Part shown: piece after piece, positions 34,419 through 45,148 of the stretch
How the letters are laid out: every line of letters starts with the position of its first letter
Numbering within the stretch: the stretch's first letter is position 1
Assembly: GCF_000717185.1 (NCBI RefSeq)
Contig: NZ_JNYE01000024.1
Coordinates: 1-64,000 of the forward strand
Source of the DNA: Kitasatospora phosalacinea
GTDB taxonomy: Bacteria > Actinomycetota > Actinomycetes > Streptomycetales > Streptomycetaceae
Reading direction: 5' to 3'
Length of the DNA: 64,000 bases
Program-made: the position numbers and the translations under genes
The notes under the pieces: generated by a model
What the model saw: the letters and a program-made list of their open reading frames with translations, nothing else
What the model was told of the DNA's origin: nothing
Database searches by the model: none

Positions 34419-36005
34419 GTGAGCAACACCCAGCCGTACCCGGATGTGGAGGGCACGGAACCGGCCGCGGGCGACACCCCGGACCGGCCCGTCAACCCGC
34501 TGCGCGACCCCGCCGACCGGCGCCTCCCGAGGATCGCCGGCCCGTCCGGGCTGGTGATCTTCGGCGTCACCGGCGACCTGTCGCGCAAGAAGCTGATGCC
34601 CGCCGTCTACGACCTCGCCAACCGCGGCCTGCTCCCCCCGGGCTTCTCGCTCGTCGGGTTCGCCCGCCGCGAGTGGGAGGACGAGGACTTCGCCAACGAG
34701 GTCCACGACGCCGTCAAGGAGCACGCCCGCACGCCCTTCCGCGAGGAGGTCTGGCAGCAACTGGCGAAGGGCATGCGCTTCGTCCAGGGCGACTTCGGCG
34801 ACGACGAGGCCTTCGACACCCTGCGCCGCACCATCGAGGACCTCGACCGGGCGCAGGGCACCAGCGGCAACTTCGCCTTCTACCTGTCGGTGCCGCCGAA
34901 GTTCTTCCCGACCGTGGTCCAGCAGCTCAAGAAGCACGGCCTGACCGACCCGGCGCCGGGCTCCTGGCGCCGGGCCGTGATCGAGAAGCCGTTCGGCCAC
35001 GACCTGGCCAGCGCCCAGGAGCTGAACCGGATCGTCCACGAGGTCTTCCCCCGGGACGAGGTCTTCCGGATCGACCACTACCTGGGCAAGGAGACCGTCC
35101 AGAACATCCTGGCGCTGCGCTTCGCCAACCAGATGTTCGAGCCGATCTGGAACCGGTCGTACGTCGACCACGTGCAGATCACCATGGCCGAGGACATCGG
35201 CATCGGCGGCCGGGCCGGCTACTACGACGGCATCGGCTCCGCCCGTGACGTCATCCAGAACCACCTGCTGCAGCTGATGGCGCTGACCGCCATCGAGGAG
35301 CCGGCGTCCTTCCACCCGAAGGCGCTGGTCGCCGAGAAGCTGAAGGTGCTCAGCGCCGTCAAGCTGCCCGCCGACCTGGGCGCGCACACCGTGCGCGGCC
35401 AGTACGCGGCGGGCTGGCAGGGCGGCGAGGAGGTCGTCGGGTACCTGGACGAGGACGGCATCAACCCCGAGTCCCGGACCGACACCTACGCCGCCATCAA
35501 GCTGGAGATCAACAACCGGCGCTGGGCGGGCGTCCCGTTCTACCTGCGCACCGGCAAGCGGCTGGGCCGCCGGGTCACCGAGATCGCGGTGGTCTTCCAG
35601 CGCGCCCCGTACCTGCCGTTCGACTCCTACGCCACCGAGGAGCTCGGCCAGAACGCCCTGGTGATCCGCGTCCAGCCGGACGAGGGCGTCACCGTGCGGT
35701 TCGGCTCGAAGGTTCCCGGCACCGCGCTGGAGGTCCGCGACGTCACGATGGACTTCGCCTACGGCGAGTCCTTCACCGAGTCCAGCCCCGAGGCGTACGA
35801 GCGCCTCATCCTGGACGTCCTGCTGGGCGACGCGAACCTCTTCCCGCGGCACCAGGAGGTCGAGCTGTCCTGGCAGATCCTCGACCCGATCGAGCAGTAC
35901 TGGGACGCCAACGGGAAGCCCGCGCAGTACCCGGCCGGCACCTGGGGGCCGGTCGAGGCGGACGAGATGCTCGCACGAGACGGCAGGAGCTGGCGCCGGC
36001 CATGA
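34419..36005 (+). CDS. zwf: Glucose-6-phosphate 1-dehydrogenase
   Basis: The 528-residue enzyme oxidises glucose-6-phosphate to 6-phosphogluconolactone with NAD(P). The nucleotide site is VIFGVTGDLSRKKLMPAVYD (about residue 45), and the active-site signature is RIDHYLGKETVQN (about 217). The N-terminal 30 residues are a Pro/Asp-rich extension. GTG 34419 has GGAG at a spacing of about 9. The stop overlaps the opcA start by four bases (ATGA), and OpcA is the dedicated activator/assembly partner. Confidence 0.97.
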   Translation: MSNTQPYPDVEGTEPAAGDTPDRPVNPLRDPADRRLPRIAGPSGLVIFGVTGDLSRKKLMPAVYDLANRGLLPPGFSLVGFARREWEDEDFANEVHDAVKEHARTPFREEVWQQLAKGMRFVQGDFGDDEAFDTLRRTIEDLDRAQGTSGNFAFYLSVPPKFFPTVVQQLKKHGLTDPAPGSWRRAVIEKPFGHDLASAQELNRIVHEVFPRDEVFRIDHYLGKETVQNILALRFANQMFEPIWNRSYVDHVQITMAEDIGIGGRAGYYDGIGSARDVIQNHLLQLMALTAIEEPASFHPKALVAEKLKVLSAVKLPADLGAHTVRGQYAAGWQGGEEVVGYLDEDGINPESRTDTYAAIKLEINNRRWAGVPFYLRTGKRLGRRVTEIAVVFQRAPYLPFDSYATEELGQNALVIRVQPDEGVTVRFGSKVPGTALEVRDVTMDFAYGESFTESSPEAYERLILDVLLGDANLFPRHQEVELSWQILDPIEQYWDANGKPAQYPAGTWGPVEADEMLARDGRSWRRP

Positions 36006-37141
36006 AGATCGACCTGACGGACACCACGTCCAGCAAGATCAACGCTGCCCTGATGGGCGCCCGCCGGGCCAGCGGCTCGACCGCCGCCGGCATGGTGCTG
36101 ACCCTGGTCATCGTGACCGACGAGGGCAGCGCCTACGACGCCCTCAAGGCCGCCAACGACGCCTCCCGCGAGCACCCCTCGCGGACGCTCGCCGTCATCA
36201 AGCGGGCCGGCCGCTCCCCCCGCGCCCGGGCCGAGACCCGGCTCGACGCGGAGATCCTGGTCGGCACCGACGCGGGCAGCGGCGAGACGGTCGTCCTGCG
36301 CATGCACGGCGAACTCGCCGCGCACGCCCAGTCGGTGGTCCTGCCGCTGCTGCTGCCCGACGCCCCCGTGGTGGTCTGGTGGCCGGACAACGCCCCGCTC
36401 AACCCCGCGCAGGACCCGCTGGGCGCGCTCGCCCAGCGCCGGATCACCGACGCGGTGACCGCCGAGTCCCCGGTCGGCCAGCTCGCCCAGCGGGCGTCCG
36501 GCTACACCCCCGGCGACACCGACCTCGCCTGGACCAGGATCACCGGCTGGCGCTCCATGCTGGCCGCCGCCCTGGACCAGCGCGACGTCGCCATCACCGG
36601 CGCCGTGGTCGAGGGCGAGTCGTACAACCCCAGCGTCGAACTGCTCGGCCTGTGGCTGCACAACCGCCTGCGCGTCCCGGTCGAACGGGTCGTCACCGGC
36701 GGCCCCGGCATCACCGCCGTCCGGCTGCGCACCGCGGACGGCGACATCACCCTCGACCGCCCCGACGGCCTGCTCGGCACGCTCTGCATGCCCGGCGCGC
36801 CCGACCGGATGGTCGCGCTCAAGCGCCGCGACACCGCCGAACTGATCGCCGAGGAACTGCGCCGCCTCGACCCCGACGACATCTACGCCACCGCCGTCCG
36901 CACCCCGGTCGACCGGCTGCGCGAGCGGATCGCCGGAGTCGGGCACGCGGGCCCCGGCGGCACCGTGGAGGCCGAGGCCCCCGCGGCGGCGGAGTCGGCG
37001 GAGCCGGAGGAGTCCAAGGTCGTCGAGGCCGCGGTCACCGCCCCGGCCCGGGTCACCGCCAAGCTCCCGGCGAAGAAGACCGCCACGAAGAAGGCGCCCG
37101 CCGCGGAGAAGCCCGCCCCGCGCAAGCGGAGCGGGCAGTGA
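36002..37141 (+). CDS. opcA: Glucose-6-phosphate dehydrogenase assembly protein OpcA
   Basis: The 379-residue protein is the OpcA partner that allosterically activates Zwf in actinobacteria and cyanobacteria. MKIDLTDTTSSKINAALM, VWWPDNAPLNPAQDPLG and the C-terminal domain RRITDAVTAESP to RLDPDDIYATAVR are typical. The last 70 residues are an Ala/Glu then Lys/Ala/Pro-rich tail (KLPAKKTATKKAPA), probably disordered. It overlaps zwf upstream (ATGA) and pgl downstream (GTGA), so translation of the three is coupled. Confidence 0.96.
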   Translation: MKIDLTDTTSSKINAALMGARRASGSTAAGMVLTLVIVTDEGSAYDALKAANDASREHPSRTLAVIKRAGRSPRARAETRLDAEILVGTDAGSGETVVLRMHGELAAHAQSVVLPLLLPDAPVVVWWPDNAPLNPAQDPLGALAQRRITDAVTAESPVGQLAQRASGYTPGDTDLAWTRITGWRSMLAAALDQRDVAITGAVVEGESYNPSVELLGLWLHNRLRVPVERVVTGGPGITAVRLRTADGDITLDRPDGLLGTLCMPGAPDRMVALKRRDTAELIAEELRRLDPDDIYATAVRTPVDRLRERIAGVGHAGPGGTVEAEAPAAAESAEPEESKVVEAAVTAPARVTAKLPAKKTATKKAPAAEKPAPRKRSGQ

Positions 37142-37878
37142 GCACCGACCGGGTCCTGGTCCACCGGGACGCCGCGCTGCTCGCCCAGGCGGCCGCCGCC
37201 CGGCTGCTCACCACCCTGGTCGACGCCCAGTCCGCCCGCGGCACCGCACACCTGGTGCTCACCGGCGGCCGCAACGGCAACGCCCTGCTGGCCGCGCTCG
37301 CCGCCCACCCGGCGCGCGACGCGGTCGACTGGGCGCACGTCGACCTGTGGTGGGGCGACGAGCGCTACCTGCCGGCCGGCGACCCGGAGCGCAACGCCGT
37401 CCAGGCGGCCGCGTTCCTGGACGCCGTCCGGCCGCTCGGCGCCCGGGTGCACGAGATGCCCCCGGACGACGGCGGCACCCCGGCCGAGGACGCCGCCGAC
37501 CGCTACGCCGCCGACCTGGCGGCCGCGGCCGCCCCCGGCGCGCAGCTGCCGGTCTTCGACGTCCTGCTGCTCGGCGTCGGCCCCGACGCGCACGTCGCCT
37601 CGCTCTTCCCCGGCCACCCCGGCACCGAGCGCACCGACGGCACCGTCATCGCGGTCCACGACTCGCCCAAGCCCCCGCCGACCCGCCTCTCCCTCTCCCT
37701 CCCCGCCCTCCAACGGGCCCGCCAGGTCTGGCTGCTGGCCGCGGGCGAGGACAAGTCCGAGGCCGTCGCCCTGGCCCGCACCGCCCCCGGAGCCGCCACG
37801 GCCCCGGCCGGCGCGGTCCACGGCACCGAGCAGACCCTGTGGCTCCTCGACGAGGCCGCCGCGGCGAAGCTCGCCTGA
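37138..37878 (+). CDS. pgl: 6-phosphogluconolactonase
   Basis: The 246-residue enzyme hydrolyses 6-phosphogluconolactone, completing the pair with zwf. Motifs are VLTGGRNGNALLAAL (about residue 40), WWGDERYLPAGDPERN (about 71), LLLGVGPDAHVASLFPGHPG (about 145) and the RLSLSLPALQRAR helix. GTG 37138 overlaps the opcA stop. It ends the carbon operon and is followed by two hairpins. Confidence 0.95.
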   Translation: MSTDRVLVHRDAALLAQAAAARLLTTLVDAQSARGTAHLVLTGGRNGNALLAALAAHPARDAVDWAHVDLWWGDERYLPAGDPERNAVQAAAFLDAVRPLGARVHEMPPDDGGTPAEDAADRYAADLAAAAAPGAQLPVFDVLLLGVGPDAHVASLFPGHPGTERTDGTVIAVHDSPKPPPTRLSLSLPALQRARQVWLLAAGEDKSEAVALARTAPGAATAPAGAVHGTEQTLWLLDEAAAAKLA

Positions 37879-37895
37879 GCCCGCAGGACGCCAGG

Positions 37896-37925
37896 AGGCC
37901 CGGCCCCCGCTCGGGGGCCGGGCCT
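37896..37925 (+). terminator. Terminator after pgl
   Basis: AGGCCCGGCCCCCG (37896-37909) pairs with its exact complement at 37912-37925, leaving a very tight CT loop, followed by TT. It lies 17 bases after the pgl stop. Confidence 0.8.
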
Positions 37926-37947
37926 TCGGTTACTTGCTCCCGCACGG

Positions 37948-37984
37948 ACGGAGGGCGCCACCGGTGACCGGTGGCGCCCTCCGT
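37948..37984. terminator. Second hairpin between pgl and rbpA
   Basis: Seventeen-base perfect arms (37948-37964 and 37968-37984) enclose TGA. It lies 14 bases after the rbpA stop and probably terminates the leftward transcript. Confidence 0.8.
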
Positions 37985-37998
37985 CTCAGCGGCCGTGC

Positions 37999-38334
37999 TC
38001 AGATCTCGCCTCGCAGCTTGGCCAGCGCCTCGGCGAGGATCGCCTCGCCGTCCGCGTCGGTGCGGCGCTCGCGGACGTAGGCGAGGTGGGTCTTGTAGGG
38101 CTCGTTGCGGGCCGGGGCGGGCGGGTTGTGCTCGTCCTGGCCGGCCGGGAACCCGCAGCGCGGGCAGTCCCAGGTGTCGGGGATGGCCGCCTCGGCGGCG
38201 AAGCTGGGGCGCGTTTCGTGCTTGTTGGCGCACCAGAACGAGATGCGGTTGCGGGGAGCGGACTCGCCGCGCTCCGCTTCGCCCATCGGGCCGGCGCCGA
38301 CTCTGCTGCCTCGGATCGCGTTGCCACTTGCCAC
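37999..38334 (-). CDS. rbpA: RNA polymerase-binding protein RbpA
   Basis: The 111-residue actinobacterial protein binds RNA polymerase and the principal sigma factor and stimulates open-complex formation. It has the conserved MASGNAIRGSRVGAGPMGE N-terminus, the FWCANKHETRPSF core and the cysteine pair WDCPRCGFPAGQD. The C-terminal sigma-interaction helix is APARNEPYKTHLAYVRERR. GTG 38334 has GGGAG upstream. TACACT on the minus strand (38405-38400) is a possible -10. I saw no GGAAT-N18-GTT sigma-R site upstream. Confidence 0.96.
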   Translation of the reverse strand: MASGNAIRGSRVGAGPMGEAERGESAPRNRISFWCANKHETRPSFAAEAAIPDTWDCPRCGFPAGQDEHNPPAPARNEPYKTHLAYVRERRTDADGEAILAEALAKLRGEI

Positions 38335-38448
38335 GGTCTGACTCCCTGCGTGCTGGTGCCGTCCGGCCGCGGCTGGGCGGACGGTGGCGAAGTCGTCCTA
38401 GTGTAAGCGGGAGTTAAGCCATCGCCACCATCGCCCGCCGACTTGGTC

Positions 38449-38682
38449 TCAGTTGTTCTTGAGCAGCAGCCCGAGCACCACGATGCACGCGAACCAGGCG
38501 GTGCCGACGATCACGGTGATGCGGTCGAGGTTGCGCTCGGCCACCGCGGAACCGCCGCCGGTCGAGGACGCGCCGCCGCCGAACATGTCGGACAGGCCGC
38601 CGCCCTTGCCCTTGTGGAGCAGCACCAGCAGGATCATGATCAAGCTCAGGAGGATCAGAGCAATCTCGAACCCGAGAACCAC
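38449..38682 (-). CDS. secG: Preprotein translocase subunit SecG
   Basis: The 77-residue inner-membrane subunit of SecYEG has two transmembrane helices (about residues 4-22 and 53-72) with the conserved LLHKGKGGGLSDMFGGG loop between them. GTG 38682 is the start. It is 87 bp downstream of tpiA on the same strand, the usual bacterial tpi-secG arrangement. Confidence 0.95.
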   Translation of the reverse strand: MVLGFEIALILLSLIMILLVLLHKGKGGGLSDMFGGGASSTGGGSAVAERNLDRITVIVGTAWFACIVVLGLLLKNN

Positions 38683-38769
38683 GACGGACCAACTCTCTCG
38701 AATCTTCGGCGAAGGGGCCGGGCCCGCTCCACGCGGTCCGGCCCCAAAGCCTACGTTGCCGCAGGGGCG

Positions 38770-39555
38770 TTAGCCTACTGCCTGCTCACGGTAGCGCACG
38801 ATCTTGACGAACTCGTCGGCGTCCAGCGAGGCACCGCCGATCAGGCCGCCGTCGACGTCGGGCTTGGCCATCAGACCGGCCGCCGACGAGGACTTCACCG
38901 AACCGCCGTACAGGACACGGACCTTGTCGGCCAGCTCGGCCCCGTACAGCTCGGCCAGGCGGGCCCGGATCGCGCCGCAGACCTCCTGCGCGTCCTCGGG
39001 GGTGGCGACCTCGCCGGTGCCGATCGCCCAGACCGGCTCGTACGCGACGACGATGCTCTCCGCGTCCGAGGCCGGGACGCCGTCGAGGGCGCCGTCGAGC
39101 TGGGCGAGGGTGTGCGCGACGTGGGTGCCGGCCTTGCGGATCTCCAGCGGCTCGCCGATGCACAGGATCGGGGTGATCCCGTTGCGGTAGGCGGCCTTCA
39201 CCTTGGCGTTGACGATCTCCTCGTTCTCGCCGTGGTACTGGCGGCGCTCGGAGTGGCCGATCACCGCGTAGGCGACCTTCAGCTTCGCCAGCATCGGGCC
39301 GGACACCTCGCCGGTGTAGGCGCCGCCGTCGTGCTGGGAGATGTCCTGCGAGCCGTACTTGAGCTTCAGCTTGTCGCCGTCGACCAGGGTCTGCACGGAG
39401 CGCAGGTCGGTGAACGGGACCAGGACGGCGACCTCGACGGCCTCGTAGTCCTTGTCGGCCAGCGAGAACGCCAGCTTCTGGGTGTGCTGGATGGCCTCGA
39501 GGTGGTCGAGGTTCATCTTCCAGTTGCCCGCCATCAGCGGGAGACGCTCAGTCAT
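38770..39555 (-). CDS. tpiA: Triosephosphate isomerase
   Basis: The 261-residue TIM-barrel enzyme interconverts dihydroxyacetone phosphate and glyceraldehyde-3-phosphate. Catalytic signatures are AGNWKMN (about residue 9), [13 protein letters not shown] (about 98), the glutamate in [18 protein letters not shown] (about 170) and [14 protein letters not shown] 39555 lies 7 bp after the pgk stop, consistent with a gap-pgk-tpiA operon. Confidence 0.97.
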   Translation of the reverse strand: MTERLPLMAGNWKMNLDHLEAIQHTQKLAFSLADKDYEAVEVAVLVPFTDLRSVQTLVDGDKLKLKYGSQDISQHDGGAYTGEVSGPMLAKLKVAYAVIGHSERRQYHGENEEIVNAKVKAAYRNGITPILCIGEPLEIRKAGTHVAHTLAQLDGALDGVPASDAESIVVAYEPVWAIGTGEVATPEDAQEVCGAIRARLAELYGAELADKVRVLYGGSVKSSSAAGLMAKPDVDGGLIGGASLDADEFVKIVRYREQAVG

Positions 39556-39562
39556 GTCTCTC

Positions 39563-40768
39563 TCAGTCCTCCAGGGCGGCGAGACCGGGAAGGGTCTTGC
39601 CCTCCAGGTACTCGAGGCTCGCGCCACCGCCGGTCGAGATGTGTCCGAACTTCGTCTCGTCGAAGCCCAGGGTGCGGACCGCCGCCGCCGAGTCGCCGCC
39701 GCCGACCACGGTGAACGCGTCGGAGTCGAGCAGCGCCTGGGCGACCGCCCGGGTGCCGTCCGCGAAGGCGGGGTGCTCGAAGACGCCCATCGGGCCGTTC
39801 CAGAACACGGTCTTCGCGTCGGCGATCTTCTCCGCGAACAGCTGCGCGGTCTTCGGGCCGATGTCCAGGCCGAGCGCGCCGTCCGGGATCGCGTCCACGT
39901 CGACGACCGCGTAGTCCGCGACCGGGGCGCCGGTCTTGACGTCCGGGAAGCTGCCCGAGACCGCGGTGTCCAGCGGGACCACGAACTCGACGCCCTGCTC
40001 GGCGCCGCGCTTCAGGTAGTCCTGGACGACCGGGATCTGGTCCTCCTGGAGCAGCGAGGCGCCCACGCCGTGGCCCTGGGCCGCGATGAAGGTGTACATC
40101 ATGCCGCCGCCGATCAGGATCCGGTCGGCCTTGCCGAGCAGGTTCTCGATCACGCCGACCTTGTCGGAGACCTTCGAGCCGCCGAGCACCACCACGTACG
40201 GGCGGGCCACGTCCTCGGTGAGGCGCTTGAGGACGCCCACCTCGGTGGCGATCAGGTCGCCGACCGCGTGCGGCAGCCGGGCCGGGAGGTCGTAGACGGA
40301 GGCGTGCTTGCGGTGCACCGCGCCGAAGCCGTCGCCGACGTACAGGTCCGCGAGGGTGGCCAGGGCGTCGGCGAACGCGCCGCGCTCGGCGTCGTCCTTG
40401 GAGGTCTCGCCCGCGTTGAAGCGCAGGTTCTCCAGCAGCGTGACCTCGCCGTCGCCGAGGGCGGCGACGGTGGCCTTCGCGCTGTCCCCGACGGTGTCGG
40501 TGGCGAACGCCACCGGGCGGCCGAGGATCTCGCCGAGGCGGACGGCCACCGGCGCGAGGGAGAACTTCGGGTCCGGCTCGCCCTTGGGGCGGCCCAGGTG
40601 GGAGGCGACGACGACGCGCGCGCCGCGCTCGACGAGCTTGGCGATGGTCGGCGCGACGGCGCGGATCCGGCCGTCGTCGGTGATGGTGTCACCGGACAGC
40701 GGCACGTTGAGGTCGGCGCGGACGAACACCCGCTTGCCGGAGACCTCCAGGTCTTCGATCGTCTTCAC
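39563..40768 (-). CDS. pgk: Phosphoglycerate kinase
   Basis: The 401-residue enzyme transfers phosphate from 1,3-bisphosphoglycerate to ADP. Signatures are [12 protein letters not shown] (about residue 13), [33 protein letters not shown] (about 190) and the C-terminal [14 protein letters not shown] 40768 has GAGGAG at a spacing of about 8; the frame is open to 40822 without family similarity. It lies between gap and tpiA. Confidence 0.97.
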   Translation of the reverse strand: MKTIEDLEVSGKRVFVRADLNVPLSGDTITDDGRIRAVAPTIAKLVERGARVVVASHLGRPKGEPDPKFSLAPVAVRLGEILGRPVAFATDTVGDSAKATVAALGDGEVTLLENLRFNAGETSKDDAERGAFADALATLADLYVGDGFGAVHRKHASVYDLPARLPHAVGDLIATEVGVLKRLTEDVARPYVVVLGGSKVSDKVGVIENLLGKADRILIGGGMMYTFIAAQGHGVGASLLQEDQIPVVQDYLKRGAEQGVEFVVPLDTAVSGSFPDVKTGAPVADYAVVDVDAIPDGALGLDIGPKTAQLFAEKIADAKTVFWNGPMGVFEHPAFADGTRAVAQALLDSDAFTVVGGGDSAAAVRTLGFDETKFGHISTGGGASLEYLEGKTLPGLAALED

Positions 40769-40860
40769 GGTCTTGCTCCTCAAGGGATGAAAACGGCAGG
40801 CGGCGACACGGCGGCGGGTCACCGGAAGGGGCGGGACGGGACGAGGGGGCGGGCGCAGCG

Positions 40861-40901
40861 GGCAGGGCCCGGTCGGCGAAGACAGCCGTCCGGGCCCTGC
40901 C
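40861..40901 (-). terminator. Hairpin between gap and pgk
   Basis: GGCAGGGCCCGG (40861-40872) and its exact complement (40890-40901) form a 12-bp stem with a 17-base loop, 28 bases after the gap stop. It may partly terminate after gap or set unequal expression of gap and pgk. Confidence 0.55.
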
Positions 40902-40929
40902 CCTTACGTCACGTCAGCTACCGCTGGGG

Positions 40930-42015
<1,086 letters not shown>

Positions 42016-42166
42016 CTACCTCCCCCAAGTGTCGCAAGGCACATCGCCTCACCGGTTGGGACGCGGCGGCCCGGGTGCGCGGAAGGGGCGCGCGCAGCGG
42101 GCGCGGCGGCTGCCGCGACCTGCTCCGCACGCCCCTCCGGTGTGCTGTCGGACGGTTGACCGACCG

Positions 42167-43147
42167 TCAGTTCAGGGCCATCTCCTCGGTCAGGTTGGCC
42201 TCGGTGTTCGGCAGGCCGAGTTCGGCGGCCCGCTTGTCGGCCATCGCCAGCAGGCGGCGGATCCGGCCGGCCACCGCGTCCTTGGTCAGCGGCGGGTCGG
42301 CGAGCGCGCCCAGCTCCTCCAGCGAGGCCTGCTTGTGCTGCATGCGCAGCGCGCCGGCCGCGGCCAGGTGCTCGGGCACCTCCTCGCCGAGGATCTCCAG
42401 GGCGCGCTGCACCCGGGCGCCCGCGGCGACCGCGGCGCGGGCCGAGCGGCGCAGGTTGGCGTCGTCGAAGTTGGCCAGCCGGTTGGCGGTGGCCCGCACC
42501 TCGCGGCGCATCCGGCGCTCCTCCCAGGCCAGCACGGACTCGTGCGCGCCGAGGCGGGTGAGCAGCGCGCCGATCGCGTCGCCGTCGCGGATCACCACCC
42601 GGTCGACGCCGCGCACCTCGCGGGCCTTGGCCGGGATGCCGAGCCGGCGGGCCGCGCCGACCAGGGCGAGTGCCGCCTCCGACCCCGGGCAGGTGATCTC
42701 CAGGGAGGAGGAGCGCCCGGGCTCGGTCAGCGAGCCGTGCGCGAGGAAGGCGCCGCGCCAGGCCGCCTCCGCGTCGCAGGTCGCGCCGGAGACCACCGCC
42801 GGGGGCAGGCCCCGGATCGGCCGTCCGCGTCCGTCCACCAGCCCGGTCTGCCGGGCCAGCAGCTCGCCGTCCTTCACCACCCGCACCACGTACCGGCTGC
42901 CGCGTCGCAGCCCGCCGGGGGCCATCACCACCAGATCCGAGGAGTGTCCGAAGATCTCCAGGAGGTCCTTGCGCAGCCGCCGTGCCGCAATGCCGGTGTC
43001 CAGCTCCGCCTCGATCACGATGCGGCCGCTCACAATGTGCAGTCCGCCCGCAAAACGCAGGATCGCCGAGACCTCCGCCTTGCGGCAGCAGGCACGGGTG
43101 ACGGGAAGCCGGGAGATCTCGTCTTTCACCGCTGCCGTCATCGCCAT
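42167..43147 (-). CDS. whiA: Sporulation regulator WhiA
   Basis: The 326-residue transcription factor has an N-terminal LAGLIDADG homing-endonuclease-like domain without nuclease activity ([16 protein letters not shown], then [21 protein letters not shown]) and a C-terminal helix-turn-helix ([21 protein letters not shown]). In Streptomyces it works with WhiB to start sporulation septation. ATG 43147 has GGAAGGA at a spacing of 7 and overlaps the upstream yvcK gene by 10 bp; ATG 43141 would give a four-base overlap. It ends the secreted protein/uvrC/rapZ/yvcK/whiA run. Confidence 0.97.
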   Translation of the reverse strand: MAMTAAVKDEISRLPVTRACCRKAEVSAILRFAGGLHIVSGRIVIEAELDTGIAARRLRKDLLEIFGHSSDLVVMAPGGLRRGSRYVVRVVKDGELLARQTGLVDGRGRPIRGLPPAVVSGATCDAEAAWRGAFLAHGSLTEPGRSSSLEITCPGSEAALALVGAARRLGIPAKAREVRGVDRVVIRDGDAIGALLTRLGAHESVLAWEERRMRREVRATANRLANFDDANLRRSARAAVAAGARVQRALEILGEEVPEHLAAAGALRMQHKQASLEELGALADPPLTKDAVAGRIRRLLAMADKRAAELGLPNTEANLTEEMALN

Positions 43148-44202
43148 GGGCCGATCCTTCCATGAGTCCGGAAAATCCGGTCGTACGCGGCGGCCAAGAG
43201 CTCCGCGTCGTGTCGCGGCGTCCCGTCCGCGCGGGCCACCGAGTCGAGCACCAGGACGGCGCCCATCCGCTCGGCGGCCTGTTCCAGGCCGGCCAGGTCG
43301 GCGACCCCGAAGGCGCCGCCGCTGACCGCCCGCTCGTCCACCAGGATCGCATCCACGGCCAGGTCCGGGGCGTGGTCGGCGATCACCTCCAGGTGGCGCT
43401 GCGGGGTGAAGCCCTCGGTCTCGCCGGGCTGCGGGGCCAGGTTGAGGGTGAGCAGGCGGCGGGCCCTGGTCCCGGTGAGGGCCTTGGCGAGGTCCGGGAC
43501 GAGCAGGTGCGGCAGCACGCTGGTGAACCAGGAGCCGGGGCCGAGCACCACCCAGTCCGCCTCCAGGACGGCCTGCACGGCCTCCGGGACGGCCGGGGGC
43601 CCGTCCGGCAGCAGCCGGATCGACTGCACGGTGCCGGGCGTGATCGCCACCGCGGCCTGGCCGCGCACCGCCGACACCTCGGCGGGGCGCAGCGGGTCGT
43701 GGCCGCGGACCTGCGCCTCGATGTCCAGCGGGACGGCGGACATCGGCAGCACCCGGCCCTGCACGTTCAGCAGCCGGCCGACCCAGTCCAGCGCTTCCAC
43801 CGGGTCGCCGAGCTTCTCCCAGAGCGCCACGATCAGCAGGTTGCCGACCGCGTGGCCGCCGAGCTCGCCGGTGCCCGCGAAGCGCTGCTGGATCACCTCG
43901 GACCACGTCCGGCCCCAGTCGTCGTCGCCGCACAGCGCGGCCAGCGCCTTGCGCAGGTCGCCGGGCGGCAGCACGCCGAGCTCGGCGCGCAGCCGCCCGC
44001 TGGAGCCGCCGTCGTCGGCGACGGTGACCACCGCGGTCAGCTCGGTGGTGAGCCGGCGCAGCGCGGACAGCGAGGCGGACAGGCCCTGGCCGCCGCCCAG
44101 GGCCGCCACCCTCAGCCGGTTGGGCCTGGGCGCGCCGGGGCGCGGGGCCCGCTCGGCGGGTCTGGTCCGGAGCTGCTGCCGCGCTGGCACGTATCCCGTC
44201 AC
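43138..44202 (-). CDS. yvcK: YvcK/CofD-like uridine-diphosphate-sugar-binding protein
   Basis: The 354-residue protein is the gluconeogenesis factor family (YvcK/CuvA), which affects cell-wall precursor flow and growth on gluconeogenic carbon. Motifs are [18 protein letters not shown] (about residue 35), [14 protein letters not shown] (about 60), [13 protein letters not shown] and [20 protein letters not shown] Pro/Arg-rich 30-residue N-terminal extension precedes the fold. GTG 44202 is used. It lies between rapZ (61 bp gap) and whiA (10 bp overlap), the conserved Gram-positive order. Confidence 0.95.
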   Translation of the reverse strand: MTGYVPARQQLRTRPAERAPRPGAPRPNRLRVAALGGGQGLSASLSALRRLTTELTAVVTVADDGGSSGRLRAELGVLPPGDLRKALAALCGDDDWGRTWSEVIQQRFAGTGELGGHAVGNLLIVALWEKLGDPVEALDWVGRLLNVQGRVLPMSAVPLDIEAQVRGHDPLRPAEVSAVRGQAAVAITPGTVQSIRLLPDGPPAVPEAVQAVLEADWVVLGPGSWFTSVLPHLLVPDLAKALTGTRARRLLTLNLAPQPGETEGFTPQRHLEVIADHAPDLAVDAILVDERAVSGGAFGVADLAGLEQAAERMGAVLVLDSVARADGTPRHDAELLAAAYDRIFRTHGRIGPWR

Positions 44203-44263
44203 GCCGACCCCATGTTCCTGTCTCGTGCTCGACCGGGGCGGCGGTGCGGGGGTTCCCGGCCGC

Positions 44264-45148
44264 TTACTCCCGGCCCATGTCCCGGTGGACCAGCACCGTC
44301 TCGACCCCGTCCGCGATCAGACGCTTGGTCAGCTGCTCGGACATCGCCACGCTGCGGTGCTTGCCTCCGGTGCAGCCTACGGCAAGCGTCATGTAGCGCT
44401 TCCCCTCCCGGCGGTACCCCTCGGTGATGATCCGGAGCAGGTCGGTGTAGCCGTCCACGAACTGCTGCGCGCCGGGCTGCTGGAACACGTACTCGGCGAC
44501 CTCCGGGTCGGTGCCGGTGCGGGCCCGCAGCTCGGGGACCCAGTGCGGGTTGGGCAGGAAGCGGCAGTCCACCACCAGGTCGGCGTCGACCGGCAGGCCG
44601 TACTTGAAGCCGAAGGACATCACGGTGGCGCGCAGCTCCGGCTCGTCCTGCCCGGCGAACTGGGCGTCCATCTTGGCGCGCAGCTGGTGCACGTTGAGGT
44701 TGGAGGTGTCGAGCACCAGGTCGGCCTCGCCGCGCAGCTCGCGCAACAGCTCGCGCTCGCGGGCGATGCCGTCGACGATCCGGCCGTCGGCCTGCAGCGG
44801 GTGCGGGCGGCGGACCGACTCGAAGCGGCGCACCAGCGCGTCGTCGGAGGAGTCGAGGAAGAGCACCCGGAGCCGGACGCCGCGCTTCTCCAGCTCCTCC
44901 AGCGAGGTCAGCAGGTCGTCGAAGAAGGTGCGGCCGCGGACGTCGACCACGGCGCCGATCCGCGGCACCGCGCCCTGCGAGCGGGCGCCCAGGTCGACCA
45001 TGGTGGGGATCAGCGCGGGCGGCAGGTTGTCGACCACGAACCAGCCGAGGTCCTCCAGGCACTTGGCGGCGGTGGAACGGCCCGCCCCGGACATGCCGGA
45101 GATGATCACCAGCTCGGGGGTGGTCTCTCCCCCGTTGGACACTGTCAC
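44264..45148 (-). CDS. rapZ: RapZ-family nucleotide-binding protein
   Basis: The 294-residue P-loop protein (YvcJ/RapZ) binds nucleotides. In E. coli it controls GlmS through a small RNA, but its role in actinobacteria is not settled. Walker A is [20 protein letters not shown] (about residue 18), and the C-terminal signature is [19 protein letters not shown] (about 255). GTG 45148 overlaps the uvrC stop as GTGA; a second GTG at 45142 is possible. It is in the uvrC-rapZ-yvcK-whiA operon. Confidence 0.95.
   Translation of the reverse strand: MTVSNGGETTPELVIISGMSGAGRSTAAKCLEDLGWFVVDNLPPALIPTMVDLGARSQGAVPRIGAVVDVRGRTFFDDLLTSLEELEKRGVRLRVLFLDSSDDALVRRFESVRRPHPLQADGRIVDGIARERELLRELRGEADLVLDTSNLNVHQLRAKMDAQFAGQDEPELRATVMSFGFKYGLPVDADLVVDCRFLPNPHWVPELRARTGTDPEVAEYVFQQPGAQQFVDGYTDLLRIITEGYRREGKRYMTLAVGCTGGKHRSVAMSEQLTKRLIADGVETVLVHRDMGRE

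Noticed and set aside
38335..38448. Sigma-R promoter expected upstream of rbpA
   Set aside because: I found no GGAAT-N18-GTT in the gap; only a TACACT -10-like hexamer is visible.
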